Source of the DNA: Dysosmobacter sp.
GTDB lineage: Bacteria; Bacillota; Clostridia; Oscillospirales; Oscillospiraceae
Length of the DNA: 64,000 bases
Reading direction: 5' to 3'
NCBI GenBank assembly: GCA_026169195.1
Contig: JAPFEH010000015.1
Coordinates: 1-64,000, forward strand
Shown: positions 25,102 through 34,565 of the stretch, in pieces
How positions within the stretch are numbered: position 1 is the first letter of the stretch
How the letters are laid out: every line of letters begins with the position of its first letter
Notes under the pieces: model-generated
Told to the model about the DNA's origin: nothing
Databases searched by the model: none
The model's input: the letters and a program-made list of their open reading frames with translations, nothing else
Made by a program: the position numbers and the translations under genes

Positions 25102-26091
25102 ATGGAGATCATATTACTGCTGGCGGCGCTGGTCAGTCTGATTCTGACGGCGGTGCTGGGCCGGTTCGTACTGGCGGAACTGCGAAAACTGAAGGCCGGA
25201 CAGGAGATCCGGAAGGACGGCCCCGCATGGCATGCAGGAAAGGCAGGAACCCCTACGATGGGGGGCATCATGTTCATTCTGGCCACAGGGATCACGGTGA
25301 TGGTTTTGGGCTGGCAACCGATGCTGGAAGGAAAATTCGACCACCTGTACGGCTACCTCTTTGCGCTGATTTTTGGCTTGATTGGTTTTGTGGATGATTA
25401 CCGCAAGGTGCGTCAGCACCAGAACGAGGGACTGACTGCCAAACAGAAGTTTGTTTTACAGCTGGCAGCTGCCGTTTTGTTCTTGGTTCTGATGCGCTAC
25501 GAGGGATTGCTGACCAATGAGCTGTATATCCCGTTTTTACAGGTGTCGGTCACCATCAATTGGGTGGTATACCTGATTTTCGCGGCGTTTGTGATCGTAG
25601 GCTGTGTCAACGCGGTCAATCTGACGGATGGCGTGGATGGTCTGGCCACCGGCGTTACTTTTGTGGTGATGGTCTTTTTCGCCGTAACGGCTGCATTGTG
25701 GCGGATGACGACCTTGGCGCTGTTTCCGGCGGCGCTGGCCGGAGGACTGGCAGCCTTTTTCCTGCTGTATAATCACCACCCTGCCAAAGTGTTTATGGGA
25801 GATACCGGCAGCCTCTTTCTGGGCGGCGCCGTGGCGGCGCTGGCATTTGCCATGGATATGCCGTTGATCCTGATTCCTGTGGGAATCATTTACATTGCGG
25901 AGACATTGTCTGATATTATACAGGTCGTATACTTCAAGGCGACCCACGGCAAGCGCTTTTTCAAAATGGCGCCCCTGCACCATCATCTGGAACTGTCCGG
26001 CTGGAGTGAAAAAAAGCTGGTGATGGTATTCTCCGGCATTACACTGGTATGCTGTGTGGTGGCTTATCTGGGGATCGCCGGAAGATATTGA
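25102..26091 (+). CDS. mraY: Phospho-N-acetylmuramoyl-pentapeptide transferase
   Basis: The 329-residue integral membrane enzyme has about ten membrane helices and transfers phospho-MurNAc-pentapeptide to undecaprenyl phosphate, forming lipid I. Family motifs include PTMGGIMF near residue 52, FVDDYRK near 97, NAVNLTDGVDGLA near 173, MGDTGSLFLGG near 233, and MAPLHHHLELSGWSE near 290. It starts 28 bp after murE and shares its transcript. Confidence 0.97.
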   Translation: MEIILLLAALVSLILTAVLGRFVLAELRKLKAGQEIRKDGPAWHAGKAGTPTMGGIMFILATGITVMVLGWQPMLEGKFDHLYGYLFALIFGLIGFVDDYRKVRQHQNEGLTAKQKFVLQLAAAVLFLVLMRYEGLLTNELYIPFLQVSVTINWVVYLIFAAFVIVGCVNAVNLTDGVDGLATGVTFVVMVFFAVTAALWRMTTLALFPAALAGGLAAFFLLYNHHPAKVFMGDTGSLFLGGAVAALAFAMDMPLILIPVGIIYIAETLSDIIQVVYFKATHGKRFFKMAPLHHHLELSGWSEKKLVMVFSGITLVCCVVAYLGIAGRY

Positions 26092-26169
26092 GGCTAAGCG
26101 GAAATTTCCGGCGTAAGCGGACAGAGCCGGGAAAATCCAACCATTCTATTGAGGGAAAGGAGGGGGAAG

Positions 26170-27441
26170 ATGGCGCAGCAGAGGCGCATGACGTCAGCGG
26201 AGCGGCGGGCAGCCATGGAGCGGTACGAAGTTCGGAAGCGTCAGGAGCAGGAGGCGGAGCAGGCGCGTCGGGAGCGGGTCCGCCGGAGAAAAGAAAAGGA
26301 AGCAGAGAGCCGGGAACTGGCAAAGGGCCCCATTGACCTTCCTTTCTGCCTGCTGGTGCTGCTGCTGACAGCGATCGGTCTGATTATGCTGCTCTCCGCC
26401 AGCTTTCCCTCCGCCTATTACGAGACTGACGGGAAAAACCCCATGTTTTACTTTACCCGACAGGCTGTTTTTGCCGTCATGGGAATTGCCGCCATGTTTC
26501 TGATCGGGAAGATCAATTATCAGAGATTCCGGGGAGCCGCCAAACTGATGCTGTATGTGGCCATTATTCTGCTGGTGCTGGTCATCGTTCCCGGAAACCC
26601 CATTGCCGTTACCCGCAACAATGCCACCCGTTGGCTGGGCGTAGGAGATCTGTTCACCTTCCAACCGTCAGAAATCGCAAAAATGGCGGTTGTATTGTAC
26701 TTTTCGGACAGTATATCCCGCAAAAAAGACCGTATGCATACCACCAGATATGGAATCGTTCCATATCTTGGGATCTTGGGTGTGATTTCGGTTTTGATGC
26801 TTTTGGAACCGCATCTTTCCGGTACTGTGCTGATCCTGAGCGCCGGCGCGGTATTGATGCTGGTGGGCGGGATCAACTGGGGCTGGGTCTTTGCCGCGGT
26901 GGGCGGCGCTGGCGGTGTGCTGTTTTTGATGCTGTCCGGCATCATCAAATACGGACAAAGCCGGATCGCCATGTGGAAGGATCCCTTCATTGACCCGCAG
27001 GGAGCCGGCTATCAGCTGTCACAGAGCCTCATTACCATTGGCTCCGGAGGCTTGCTGGGTGTGGGGCTTGGCAAGAGCCGGCAGAAATATCTGTATCTGC
27101 CGGAGGAACACAATGATTTTATTTTTGCGATTGTCTGTGAGGAGCTGGGGCTGATCGGAGCTGCCGTGATTATGCTGCTGTTTGCGGCGCTGATCCTGAG
27201 AGGCTATTGGATCGCGCTCCATGCCCGGGACCGCTTCGGCAGTCTCTTGGTGGTGGGCGTGACCACCTTGATCGCCATGCAGACCTTTTTGAACATTGGC
27301 GTGGTGACCGGACTGCTGCCCACAACAGGAATTTCCCTGCCGTTTTTCAGCTACGGCGGCACAGCACTGTCCATGCAGCTGGCGGAAATGGGCGTTGTCC
27401 TGTCGGTATCCCGTCAGATGAAGCCTACCAGAGCGGGATAG
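26170..27441 (+). CDS. ftsW: FtsW-type lipid II polymerase (SEDS family)
   Basis: The 423-residue protein has a highly charged cytoplasmic N-terminal tail (about 1-58) and about ten membrane helices. SEDS signatures include NNATRWLG, FQPSEIAK, EEHNDFIFAI and the C-terminal PFFSYGGTALSMQL. It polymerises lipid II at the septum with a class B PBP. It could equally be the SpoVE-type member, as the two are hard to tell apart. The start follows AAAGGAGGGGGAAG. In many Firmicutes murD lies between mraY and ftsW; it is absent here. Confidence 0.93.
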   Translation: MAQQRRMTSAERRAAMERYEVRKRQEQEAEQARRERVRRRKEKEAESRELAKGPIDLPFCLLVLLLTAIGLIMLLSASFPSAYYETDGKNPMFYFTRQAVFAVMGIAAMFLIGKINYQRFRGAAKLMLYVAIILLVLVIVPGNPIAVTRNNATRWLGVGDLFTFQPSEIAKMAVVLYFSDSISRKKDRMHTTRYGIVPYLGILGVISVLMLLEPHLSGTVLILSAGAVLMLVGGINWGWVFAAVGGAGGVLFLMLSGIIKYGQSRIAMWKDPFIDPQGAGYQLSQSLITIGSGGLLGVGLGKSRQKYLYLPEEHNDFIFAIVCEELGLIGAAVIMLLFAALILRGYWIALHARDRFGSLLVVGVTTLIAMQTFLNIGVVTGLLPTTGISLPFFSYGGTALSMQLAEMGVVLSVSRQMKPTRAG

Positions 27442-27502
27442 GCCCGTGGAATGGTTTTCCAAGGAAAATCTGCAGTTCCGCAGGAAAACAGGAGGTGATC
27501 GG

Positions 27503-28645
27503 ATGGAAAAGAAAGGGAAACGTGTCATATTTACCTGCGGAGGGACCGCAGGACATATCAACCCCGCCATTGCGCTGGCCCAACGGATGGCGGAGCAGTC
27601 GGCTGAGACGGAATTCCTGTTTGTGGGCGCGGAACGGGGACTGGAAAAGGATCTGGTGCCCAAGGCGGGCTATGATTTCCGGACCGTTCATATCTCCAGC
27701 TTCCATCGTTCGCTGCGGCTGAAAGAAGTCAAGCATAATTTGATTTCTTTATATAATCTGACCCGGGCGCCGCGGGAGGCGCGGGCCATCCTGCGGGAGT
27801 TCCGGCCTGATGTGGTCATCGGAACCGGCGGATATGCCAGCTTTCCTATGGTGAAAGAAGCCGCCAAGGCGGGGATCCCGACGGCGGTCCATGAATCCAA
27901 TATGGTGCCGGGATTGACCACGGAAATGCTGGAGCCGTATGCGGATCGCATTATGGTGGGGTTTGAATCCTGCCGCCGGAATTACAAGCACCCTGAGAAG
28001 GTGGTCGTCACCGGTACGCCGGTGCGGGGAGATTTCTTTGCCCGTACCAAAGCGGAGGCCAAAAAGAGCCTTGGGATGGATGACGGGCGGCCCTTGGTGG
28101 TTTCCTTCTGGGGTTCTCTGGGGGCTTCCGGAATGAACCGCCGGATGGCGGAGTGCCTTGCGCTGGAGGCGGCAAAGGAGCCGTTTTATCATATTCATGG
28201 CGCAGGGCAGGAAGGCTGTGCCGGAGTGAAAAAGCTGCTGGAGGAGAAGGGCGTTGACCTGCGGCAGCATCCCTCTTTGCAGGTGCGGCCTTATATCTAC
28301 GATATGGCGCAGGTCATGCGGGCGGCAGATCTGGTGATCTGCAGAGCGGGAGCGTCGACCATCAGCGAGCTGACGGCGCTGGGGGTACCGGCGCTGATGG
28401 TTCCGTCGCCGTATGTGACCAATCATCATCAGGAAAAGAATGCCCGTGTGCTGGAAAAAGCGGGCGGCGCAGAGGTGCTGCTGGAAGAGGACAGCTCCGG
28501 TCAGGCGCTGTTTCAGGCAATGTGCCGGATTCTGCGAAATTCGGAAAAACGAAGCTCCATGGAACGGGCAATGGCGCAATTGGGGATCCGGGATGCCACA
28601 GAACGGATTCTGGAGGTCATTCAGGAAATTACAAAGGAACCATGA
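27503..28645 (+). CDS. murG: UDP-GlcNAc:lipid I N-acetylglucosaminyltransferase MurG
   Basis: The 380-residue GT28-family enzyme converts lipid I to lipid II on the inner membrane face. FTCGGTAGHINPA near residues 10-22 is the acceptor-binding glycine loop, HESNMVPG lies near residue 132, and the C-terminal UDP-GlcNAc-binding RAGASTISEL lies near 282. The start follows AGGAGGTGATCGG. It sits between ftsW and murA in the same operon. Confidence 0.96.
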   Translation: MEKKGKRVIFTCGGTAGHINPAIALAQRMAEQSAETEFLFVGAERGLEKDLVPKAGYDFRTVHISSFHRSLRLKEVKHNLISLYNLTRAPREARAILREFRPDVVIGTGGYASFPMVKEAAKAGIPTAVHESNMVPGLTTEMLEPYADRIMVGFESCRRNYKHPEKVVVTGTPVRGDFFARTKAEAKKSLGMDDGRPLVVSFWGSLGASGMNRRMAECLALEAAKEPFYHIHGAGQEGCAGVKKLLEEKGVDLRQHPSLQVRPYIYDMAQVMRAADLVICRAGASTISELTALGVPALMVPSPYVTNHHQEKNARVLEKAGGAEVLLEEDSSGQALFQAMCRILRNSEKRSSMERAMAQLGIRDATERILEVIQEITKEP

Positions 28646-28704
28646 CCCGCTGCTTTCCATAGGATGGATTGTTGAACCATTCTTTGGGAGCGGAGGGAAA
28701 GAAT

Positions 28705-29976
28705 ATGAGCCAGCTTTTGGTAAAGGGCGGCTGCCGTCTGACCGGCGAGGTAACGGTTCAGGGAGCAAAAAACAGTGTCCTGCCGATTTTGGCAGCTACG
28801 CTGCTGACCGGCAGTCCGGTGATGCTGCGGGGGTGTCCGCACCTGCGGGACGTAGACGCGTCCATTCGTATTTTGCAGGGGCTGGGCTGCCGTGCAGTCT
28901 GGGAGCAGGACGGTCTGGCAGTGGATACGGCCGGACTGGAGGGCTGTTCGATTTCTGACAGCCTCATGCGGGAAATGCGCTCCTCTGCGATTTTTCTGGG
29001 AGCGATTCTGGCCCGCTGCGGACGGGCGGAACTGAGCTATCCCGGCGGCTGCGAACTGGGCCCGCGGCCCATTGATCTGCATTTGGCAGGTCTGAGGGAT
29101 CTGGGGGCGGAGATCGATGATACCGGCGGTCACCTGCGCTGTCGGGCAGTCCGGCTGCGGGGAGCGGATCTGGTGTTGAGCCTGCCGTCTGTGGGGGCTA
29201 CGGAAAACCTCATGCTGGCAGCCTGCGGCGCGGAGGGGATCACCACGATTTCCAATGCCGCGCGGGAGCCGGAGATCATCGATTTGCAGGCATTCCTCAA
29301 TGCCTGCGGAGGCTGTGTATCCGGAGCGGGAACGTCCACGGTGACCATTCGGGGCGGAAGGCCGCTGCACGGATGCACCTACACGGTGATGCCGGACCGC
29401 ATTGTGGCGGCGACATATCTCTGCGCCGCGGCTTCTGCCGGCGGCAGGATCTTTCTGCGGGGCGCACGGGAAGCGCATCTTGCCACTGTGACGGCGCTGC
29501 TGCGGGAGGCCGGCTGCACGGTGGCGTCAGATGCGGCAGGGATCGGCTGCACCTGCGAAGGGAGGCTGCGGGCGGTGCGTCCTGTGCGGACAGCGCCCTA
29601 TCCGGGCTTTCCCACGGATGCGCAGGCAGTGTTGATGGCGGCGCTGCTGCGGAGTCGGGGAACTACCGTGTTTGAGGAAAATATGTTCGCCAGCCGCTAC
29701 CGCCATGTAGATGAGCTGATCCGCATGGGCGCCGATATCCGGGTGTCCGGACGGACGGCGGTGGTCAGCGGAACGGAACGGCTGTATGGCGCGCCGGTCC
29801 GGTGCACGGATCTGCGCGGCGGCGCGGCGCTCTGTGTGGCGGCACTGGCGGCAGAGGGAGAGAGCCGGATCACGGAGATCAGTCATATTGACCGTGGATA
29901 TGAATGTTTAGAGCGGGATTTGGCGGCCTTGGGCGCGGAGATCGTGCGGGCGGAAACAGATGAGAGCGAAGGGTAG
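28705..29976 (+). CDS. murA: UDP-N-acetylglucosamine 1-carboxyvinyltransferase MurA
   Basis: The 423-residue enzyme transfers enolpyruvate to UDP-GlcNAc, the first committed step of peptidoglycan synthesis. It has QGAKNSVLPILAA near residue 18, and GGCELGPRPIDLH with the catalytic Cys at about 116, the residue alkylated by fosfomycin. VMPDRIVAATYL and TAPYPGFPTDAQA complete the EPSP-synthase-like fold. The start follows GGAGGGAAAGAAT. Placing murA between murG and ftsQ is a recurring arrangement in Firmicutes. Confidence 0.95.
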   Translation: MSQLLVKGGCRLTGEVTVQGAKNSVLPILAATLLTGSPVMLRGCPHLRDVDASIRILQGLGCRAVWEQDGLAVDTAGLEGCSISDSLMREMRSSAIFLGAILARCGRAELSYPGGCELGPRPIDLHLAGLRDLGAEIDDTGGHLRCRAVRLRGADLVLSLPSVGATENLMLAACGAEGITTISNAAREPEIIDLQAFLNACGGCVSGAGTSTVTIRGGRPLHGCTYTVMPDRIVAATYLCAAASAGGRIFLRGAREAHLATVTALLREAGCTVASDAAGIGCTCEGRLRAVRPVRTAPYPGFPTDAQAVLMAALLRSRGTTVFEENMFASRYRHVDELIRMGADIRVSGRTAVVSGTERLYGAPVRCTDLRGGAALCVAALAAEGESRITEISHIDRGYECLERDLAALGAEIVRAETDESEG

Positions 29977-29983
29977 TATCAGC

Positions 29984-30754
29984 ATGGCAAGACGCAGAAA
30001 ATCCAACCGGCGGCGCAGGGGGAGCTTTGGCTTCCTCTATAAGCTGCTGTCCATTCTGGTGATCTGCGGCGCTGTGGTGGCGGCAGTGACGCTGTTTTTC
30101 CGGGTGAACAATGTGGAGATCCTTGGAGAAGAGCGGTACACGGAGGAAGAGATTCTGGAGGCGTCCGCCATTGAGACCGGAGACAATCTGTATCTGCTGA
30201 ACAAAAATGCCGTAGCCGGCGGAATCCGTGCGGCGCTGCCGTATATCGAGCAGATCCGGATCAACCGGCGCCTGCCCGATACGCTGGTGATCGAGGTCAA
30301 GGAGTGCGGAACGCCCTTTGCCTTGGTGCAGGAGGGCAGCGCATGGCTTGTCAGTCCCAAGGGAATGATTGTAGACCAGCTGACACCGGAGGCGGCGGCA
30401 GACTATGGAACCATCACGGGCTGCCAGCTGCTGGCGCCTACGGTGGGGACCCATCTGGCGCTTGCCACGGAATATGCCCAGCAGCAGGAGAGTCTGCTGG
30501 CGCTGATGAAGGCGTTGGAGGAATTGGGGATGCTGGCGGATACGGATGGGATCCGGCTGGATGACCTTTCCGCCATTCGCATGGATTATCTGGGGCGGTT
30601 TACCGTAAAAATGCCCTATGGGGCAGATTACATTTTGAAGCTGAAAATGCTGCGGCAGGCCATTGAAAGCGACAAGGTGCAGGACAATATGACCGGAACG
30701 TTTGACATGATGCGGGAAAACGGACGGATCTATCTGGACCAGAGCACGCGGTAA
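29984..30754 (+). CDS. ftsQ: FtsQ/DivIB cell division protein
   Basis: The 256-residue bitopic protein has a very basic N-terminal tail (MARRRKSNRRRRG) and one membrane helix (about 20-42). A POTRA domain follows (about 46-115, VNNVEILGEERYTEEEI), then a beta domain. It stabilises the FtsL-FtsB divisome complex. The N-terminus is set at the ATG before ARRRKS; an in-frame ATG at 29960 would overlap murA by 17 bp and add eight residues. It is the last gene before the ftsZ promoter. Confidence 0.92.
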   Translation: MARRRKSNRRRRGSFGFLYKLLSILVICGAVVAAVTLFFRVNNVEILGEERYTEEEILEASAIETGDNLYLLNKNAVAGGIRAALPYIEQIRINRRLPDTLVIEVKECGTPFALVQEGSAWLVSPKGMIVDQLTPEAAADYGTITGCQLLAPTVGTHLALATEYAQQQESLLALMKALEELGMLADTDGIRLDDLSAIRMDYLGRFTVKMPYGADYILKLKMLRQAIESDKVQDNMTGTFDMMRENGRIYLDQSTR

Positions 30755-30851
30755 AGCGGGGAAGGAAGTTGGCAGATCCGGAATGGGTGGGGCATTTTTC
30801 GATGGAACGCTCCTTTTTCAGAAAAAAAGATAGGAAAACGTGTCGGGACAC

Positions 30852-30880
30852 TTGACCGGAAGGAGAAAGTGTCTTACAAT
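30852..30880 (+). promoter_or_regulatory. Promoter of ftsZ
   Basis: TTGACC (30852-30857), a 17-bp spacer and TACAAT (30875-30880) precede an 86-bp leader. The leader holds a small GC hairpin (CGGGCT/AGCCCG near 30920-30940) and AGCAGGAGG before the start. This would let ftsZ be expressed separately from the dcw operon. Confidence 0.75.
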
Positions 30881-30966
30881 AAACTAAATCACCTGTACCA
30901 CAGGATATTGGGTCAGTTAACGGGCTTTTCAGCCCGCTTCTACAAATGATAGCAGGAGGCACCAGT

Positions 30967-32076
30967 ATGGCATTCGGATTGGAAACAGGTCCTGATACCG
31001 TTGTGAATATTAAAGTCATCGGCGTCGGCGGCGCCGGCAATAATGTTGTGAACCGCATGGTCCGTTCCGGGACCAAAGGTGTGGATTTTGTGGCGGTCAA
31101 TACCGATAAGCAGGCGCTGAACGTTTCCAGCGCCACCTACAAGATCCAGATCGGCGAAAAGCTGACCCATGGTCAGGGCGCAGGCTCCGACCCGGAGGTG
31201 GGCCGCAAGTCCGCGGAAGAGAGCCGGAACCAGATCGCAAAGGCGCTGGAGGATACGGACATGGTCTTCATCACCGCCGGCATGGGCGGCGGCACCGGCA
31301 CCGGCGCGGCACCCATTGTGGCGGAAATTGCCAAGGAGATGGATATTCTCACGGTGGCTGTGGTCACCAAGCCCTTCGGCTTCGAGGGCCGCCGCCGTAT
31401 GCAGCAGGCTGAGTCCGGAATTGCGGAGTTGAAGGATAAGCTGGACTCGCTGGTGATCATTCCGAATGAGCGGCTCAAGCACGCAACGGATCAGAAGATC
31501 ACGTTTGCAAACGCTTTCGAGATCGCCGATGACGTTTTGCGTCAGGCGGTTCAGTCTATTTCCGATCTGATCCGGGATACCGGATTCATCAATCTGGACT
31601 TTGCCGATGTCACTGCCATCATGAAAAATGCCGGTATGGCGCATATGGGCGTTGGCCGCGCTGCCGGCAAGGGAAAGGCGGAGGAGGCTGCCAGAATGGC
31701 TGTTTCCAGTCCTCTGCTGGAGACTTCCATCGAGGGCGCCAAGGGCGTGCTGATCAATGTGACCGGCTCCATGGATATCGGACTGGAGGAAGTGGAGCAG
31801 GCTGCATCTCTGGTACAGCAGGCGGTCCATCCCGATGCCCTCACGATTTTCGGCGCGACCTTCGACGAGACGCTGGATGATGAGATCCGCGTTACGGTCA
31901 TTGCCACGGGCTTTGATAAGGGGATCAGTCCCCTGCCCAAAGTAGCGGGCACCGCGGAGGCGCGGCCGGCTGCCAGTGCGGTGACGCCCATTGATGTGGA
32001 GGCAGAGCTGAAGCAGGAGGAAGAGGAAAACGATCCTTTTGAGGATATTTTTAAAATTTTCAATAAGCGCGATTGA
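30967..32076 (+). CDS. ftsZ: Cell division protein FtsZ
   Basis: The 369-residue tubulin-like GTPase forms the Z ring. It has [14 protein letters not shown] near residue 20, the GTP-binding [10 protein letters not shown] near 107, and the T7-loop region [11 protein letters not shown] near 208. A short linker leads to the conserved C-terminal peptide [10 protein letters not shown]. The start follows AGCAGGAGGCACCAGT. It has its own promoter and a strong terminator. ftsA is not adjacent. Confidence 0.98.
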   Translation: MAFGLETGPDTVVNIKVIGVGGAGNNVVNRMVRSGTKGVDFVAVNTDKQALNVSSATYKIQIGEKLTHGQGAGSDPEVGRKSAEESRNQIAKALEDTDMVFITAGMGGGTGTGAAPIVAEIAKEMDILTVAVVTKPFGFEGRRRMQQAESGIAELKDKLDSLVIIPNERLKHATDQKITFANAFEIADDVLRQAVQSISDLIRDTGFINLDFADVTAIMKNAGMAHMGVGRAAGKGKAEEAARMAVSSPLLETSIEGAKGVLINVTGSMDIGLEEVEQAASLVQQAVHPDALTIFGATFDETLDDEIRVTVIATGFDKGISPLPKVAGTAEARPAASAVTPIDVEAELKQEEEENDPFEDIFKIFNKRD

Positions 32077-32091
32077 TTGTTAAAGATTGGC

Positions 32092-32127
32092 GGACCTCAC
32101 AGCTTTTTGGCTGTGAGGTCCTTTTTT
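32092..32127 (+). terminator. Terminator of ftsZ
   Basis: GGACCTCACAGC and GCTGTGAGGTCC form a 12-bp stem around TTTTTG, followed by six T residues. Confidence 0.94.
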
Positions 32128-32269
32128 CTCCCTGATGTGCGGCAAAAGAAAAAAAGTCCATGGTCCTGCTGCCGCTTTTTGCTGGGGGTGTGATTTTGAA
32201 GAACGGCAGAAAATAACCGCGCCGGCAAAACCGGCATCTTTCATGTTTTTCAGAAAGGAGTGTTTTTAT

Positions 32270-33274
32270 TTGTATGGGATCTCAAAAACAGGAAAACGTT
32301 TCCTGCGGCTGGGAACTGCGTGCGTTCTGGCAGTGTTTCTTTGTGCGGCCGTCCCTGCCGGAGCTGCCGACATGACCCCGCGGATGCTGGTTCCGGTCGG
32401 TCATACGGTAGGGATCAAGCTGTTTGCCCGCGGCGTTGTAGTTGTGAAAGCCCCGGACAGCGGGACACCGGCCCAGACTTGCGGTCTGCGGGCAGGGGAC
32501 GTGATCGTCAAGTGCGGAGGCAGCACGGTTACCTCCACGGAACAGTTTCAGACATTGCTGCAAGAAAGCGACGGAACCCTCACAGATCTTCAGGTCCAGC
32601 GGCAAAACGGACCTGTGACGCTGCGGGTGGAGCCGACACCCAATGATCGGGGACTTTACTGCATCGGCGCATGGATTCGGGACAGTATGGCGGGCATTGG
32701 GACAGTGACGTATTATGATCCGGCGACAGGCACATTCGGAGCATTGGGACACGGGATTACGGATGTGGATACCGCACAGCTGATGCCCTTTGCAAACGGA
32801 GCCATTCTGCCCTCTGCGGTAAAAGCGGTGAAAAAGGGAGAAGCCGGTCAGGCGGGAGAGCTGAAAGGCAGCTTCGACCTTTCAACAGAGTTGGGCGAAT
32901 TGTACGCGAACACCGGCAGCGGTGTATTTGGGACCATGAAGGAGTCCCGCAGCTTGCCGGGCACCCCGATTCCGGTGGGACAGGCAGAGCCGGGAGCGGC
33001 GGTGATCCGCGCCAATGTGAAAGGCGATGCAGTGGAAGAATACGCCGTTGAAATTTTGAAGGTTGCGCCGGGAGCTTCCGGCGGTCGGGAGCTGGTGCTT
33101 TCCGTGGAAGATCCCGTGCTTTTGGAGGAGACAGGCGGCATTGTTCAGGGAATGAGCGGCTCGCCGGTCATCCAGAACGGAAAACTGGTTGGAGCAGTCA
33201 CCCACGTTTTATTAAATGACCCAACCAAAGGATATGGAATTTTGATAGAAACTATGCTGGAGGCGGCAGAATAA
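32270..33274 (+). CDS. spoIVB: SpoIVB-family serine peptidase
   Basis: The 334-residue secreted protease signals from the forespore to activate pro-sigma-K processing in sporulation. It has an N-terminal membrane/signal segment (about 13-34), a PDZ domain (about 45-125), and an S55 peptidase domain with GALGHG near residue 160 and the active-site Ser in GMSGSP near 296. A TTG start with AGAAAGGAG nine bases upstream was chosen; the nearest in-frame ATG at 32243 has no ribosome binding site. It ends in a hairpin terminator. The 3' end of the gene is partly repeated at 33908-34036. Confidence 0.9.
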   Translation: MYGISKTGKRFLRLGTACVLAVFLCAAVPAGAADMTPRMLVPVGHTVGIKLFARGVVVVKAPDSGTPAQTCGLRAGDVIVKCGGSTVTSTEQFQTLLQESDGTLTDLQVQRQNGPVTLRVEPTPNDRGLYCIGAWIRDSMAGIGTVTYYDPATGTFGALGHGITDVDTAQLMPFANGAILPSAVKAVKKGEAGQAGELKGSFDLSTELGELYANTGSGVFGTMKESRSLPGTPIPVGQAEPGAAVIRANVKGDAVEEYAVEILKVAPGASGGRELVLSVEDPVLLEETGGIVQGMSGSPVIQNGKLVGAVTHVLLNDPTKGYGILIETMLEAAE

Positions 33275-33277
33275 CCA

Positions 33278-33307
33278 GATAGGGGCAGAAATGCCCCTAT
33301 CAATTTT
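33278..33307 (+). terminator. Terminator of spoIVB
   Basis: GATAGGGGCA and TGCCCCTATC pair around GAAA and are followed by AATTTT. Confidence 0.88.
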
Positions 33308-33355
33308 CCTTTCGTTATGATAGGATATTTCTAACAAAATAAAGGGGGGATACCT

Positions 33356-33832
33356 ATGAAAGTACGCATTCAAACACTGTGGAAAGTGCCTGTATACTGT
33401 GCTGCTGCAAGTTGGATCAGCTTTTATCTGACAGTCTATCTTGGCGGACCCTTCTTCATAGTAAGAACGGTTGGCGCTGACGGTGTAACACAGGTTTCGG
33501 TTGATCCGGTTCGGTCTGCAATCTTCAAGGCTGCACTTTTCCTGATCGTATTGCTGGTTGGTGGCCTGTGGGTATTCCGCTCCATGTCGAAAGCAGAAAT
33601 TGGGGTATCTGCCGGAATTGCAGCAGGCATTTACCTGCTGATCGTTTTAGCACAACTTTATATTTCAGATTTTCCTCTTTCTTTGAGCATGACTCTGGCA
33701 TATATTCAAGATTGGACAGGGACGCTGGCCTCTTTCCTTATGAAACTGACGGATAATCTTACCATATCTGTCATTCTTTCTTCGTTTGCGCCGCTGTTAT
33801 TTCTTCCTTTCGGTCGAAAACGCGATACATAG
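33356..33832 (+). CDS. Membrane protein of unknown function
   Basis: The 158-residue protein has about four hydrophobic segments (near 10-32, 58-80, 84-105 and 132-150) with short loops. No family is recognised. It is more AT-rich than the surrounding genes, follows a GGGGGGAT ribosome binding site, and lies between the intact spoIVB gene and a decayed copy of its 3' end. That position and composition suggest it arrived with an insertion or duplication. Confidence 0.6.
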   Translation: MKVRIQTLWKVPVYCAAASWISFYLTVYLGGPFFIVRTVGADGVTQVSVDPVRSAIFKAALFLIVLLVGGLWVFRSMSKAEIGVSAGIAAGIYLLIVLAQLYISDFPLSLSMTLAYIQDWTGTLASFLMKLTDNLTISVILSSFAPLLFLPFGRKRDT

Positions 33833-33907
33833 GAACAGGGATCTGCACATTTTTTCGGCCCCTTTCCTGCGTCTGAAAACTGTTGTCCCGAATGGCAGTC
33901 ACGGCGG

Positions 33908-34036
33908 AACGGCTCTCCGGCTATCCGGTACGAAAGCTTATTCAGAGCCGTGACCCATGTTTTATTGAATGCCCCAACCAACATGAATTTTGTAAGATCC
34001 ATGGTGCAAAAAAAATATGAAGGACGTGTATGTTGA
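33908..34036 (+). pseudogene. Decayed partial copy of the spoIVB 3' end
   Basis: Translated in frame from 33908, this stretch reads NGSPAIRYESLFRAVTHVLL and then NAPTN, against GSPVIQNGKLVGAVTHVLLN and DPTKG in intact spoIVB. At DNA level 33947-33981 matches 33194-33228 at 30 of 35 positions. The frame ends at a TGA at 34034-34036. No start codon, PDZ domain or His-containing part remains, so it is a fragment rather than a gene. Confidence 0.75.
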
Positions 34037-34076
34037 AGGCAGCCGATGCTGTTTATGAAACCGAAAGGAGGTCTGC

Positions 34077-34520
34077 ATGAACCGGAAAAGGAACATCATT
34101 GTGAAGGGCGTTTTTCTATTGATGCTGATTATATCTGCTTCTATTGCGGGAATTTCCTTGAAGAGAACCAGTGACCACAGGTTTTCCCGATATGTGATGG
34201 AAGAAGGGCCTTGGGGTTCGGAGCATACATGGGTTTCAGACGATGGAAACAGTTATATTGTCGGCGAAAATCGCGGTGCAACAGCTTATTTTAAGAGCGG
34301 AGAAGAGTGGAGCGCTTATGCTCTGCATTGTCGGGACCGGCTTGCGTATCTTGGAGACGAAAACGGAAACAGTCCGGAAAGCGATCCATGCCGCATGAAA
34401 TTTGATGGAACCACGTTTGTCCTTTCTGAGCTGAGCAAGGACGTCTTTGGAAATGAGGAGTACCGTTACATAGTGGCAGAGGAAAAGACGGGTCAAAATG
34501 AAAAATTTCCGGTTTCCTGA
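34077..34520 (+). CDS. Signal-anchored protein of unknown function
   Basis: The 147-residue protein has a positively charged start and one hydrophobic segment (about 8-27), then a soluble, acidic, aromatic-rich part expected outside the membrane. No lipobox Cys follows the hydrophobic segment. No family is recognised. GAAAGGAGGTCTGC gives a strong ribosome binding site. Base composition is less GC-rich than the flanks, as for the membrane protein gene before it, and a hairpin terminator follows. Confidence 0.6.
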   Translation: MNRKRNIIVKGVFLLMLIISASIAGISLKRTSDHRFSRYVMEEGPWGSEHTWVSDDGNSYIVGENRGATAYFKSGEEWSAYALHCRDRLAYLGDENGNSPESDPCRMKFDGTTFVLSELSKDVFGNEEYRYIVAEEKTGQNEKFPVS

Positions 34521-34565
34521 GTGCTTTTATATGGGTCGATACAGGAAAAGCATACCATACAGCCT

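Noticed and set aside
33356-34520. Toxin-antitoxin or immunity pair made of the two accessory genes after spoIVB
   Set aside because: One is a four-helix membrane protein and the other a signal-anchored protein, with 244 bp and a gene fragment between them; nothing supports pairing.
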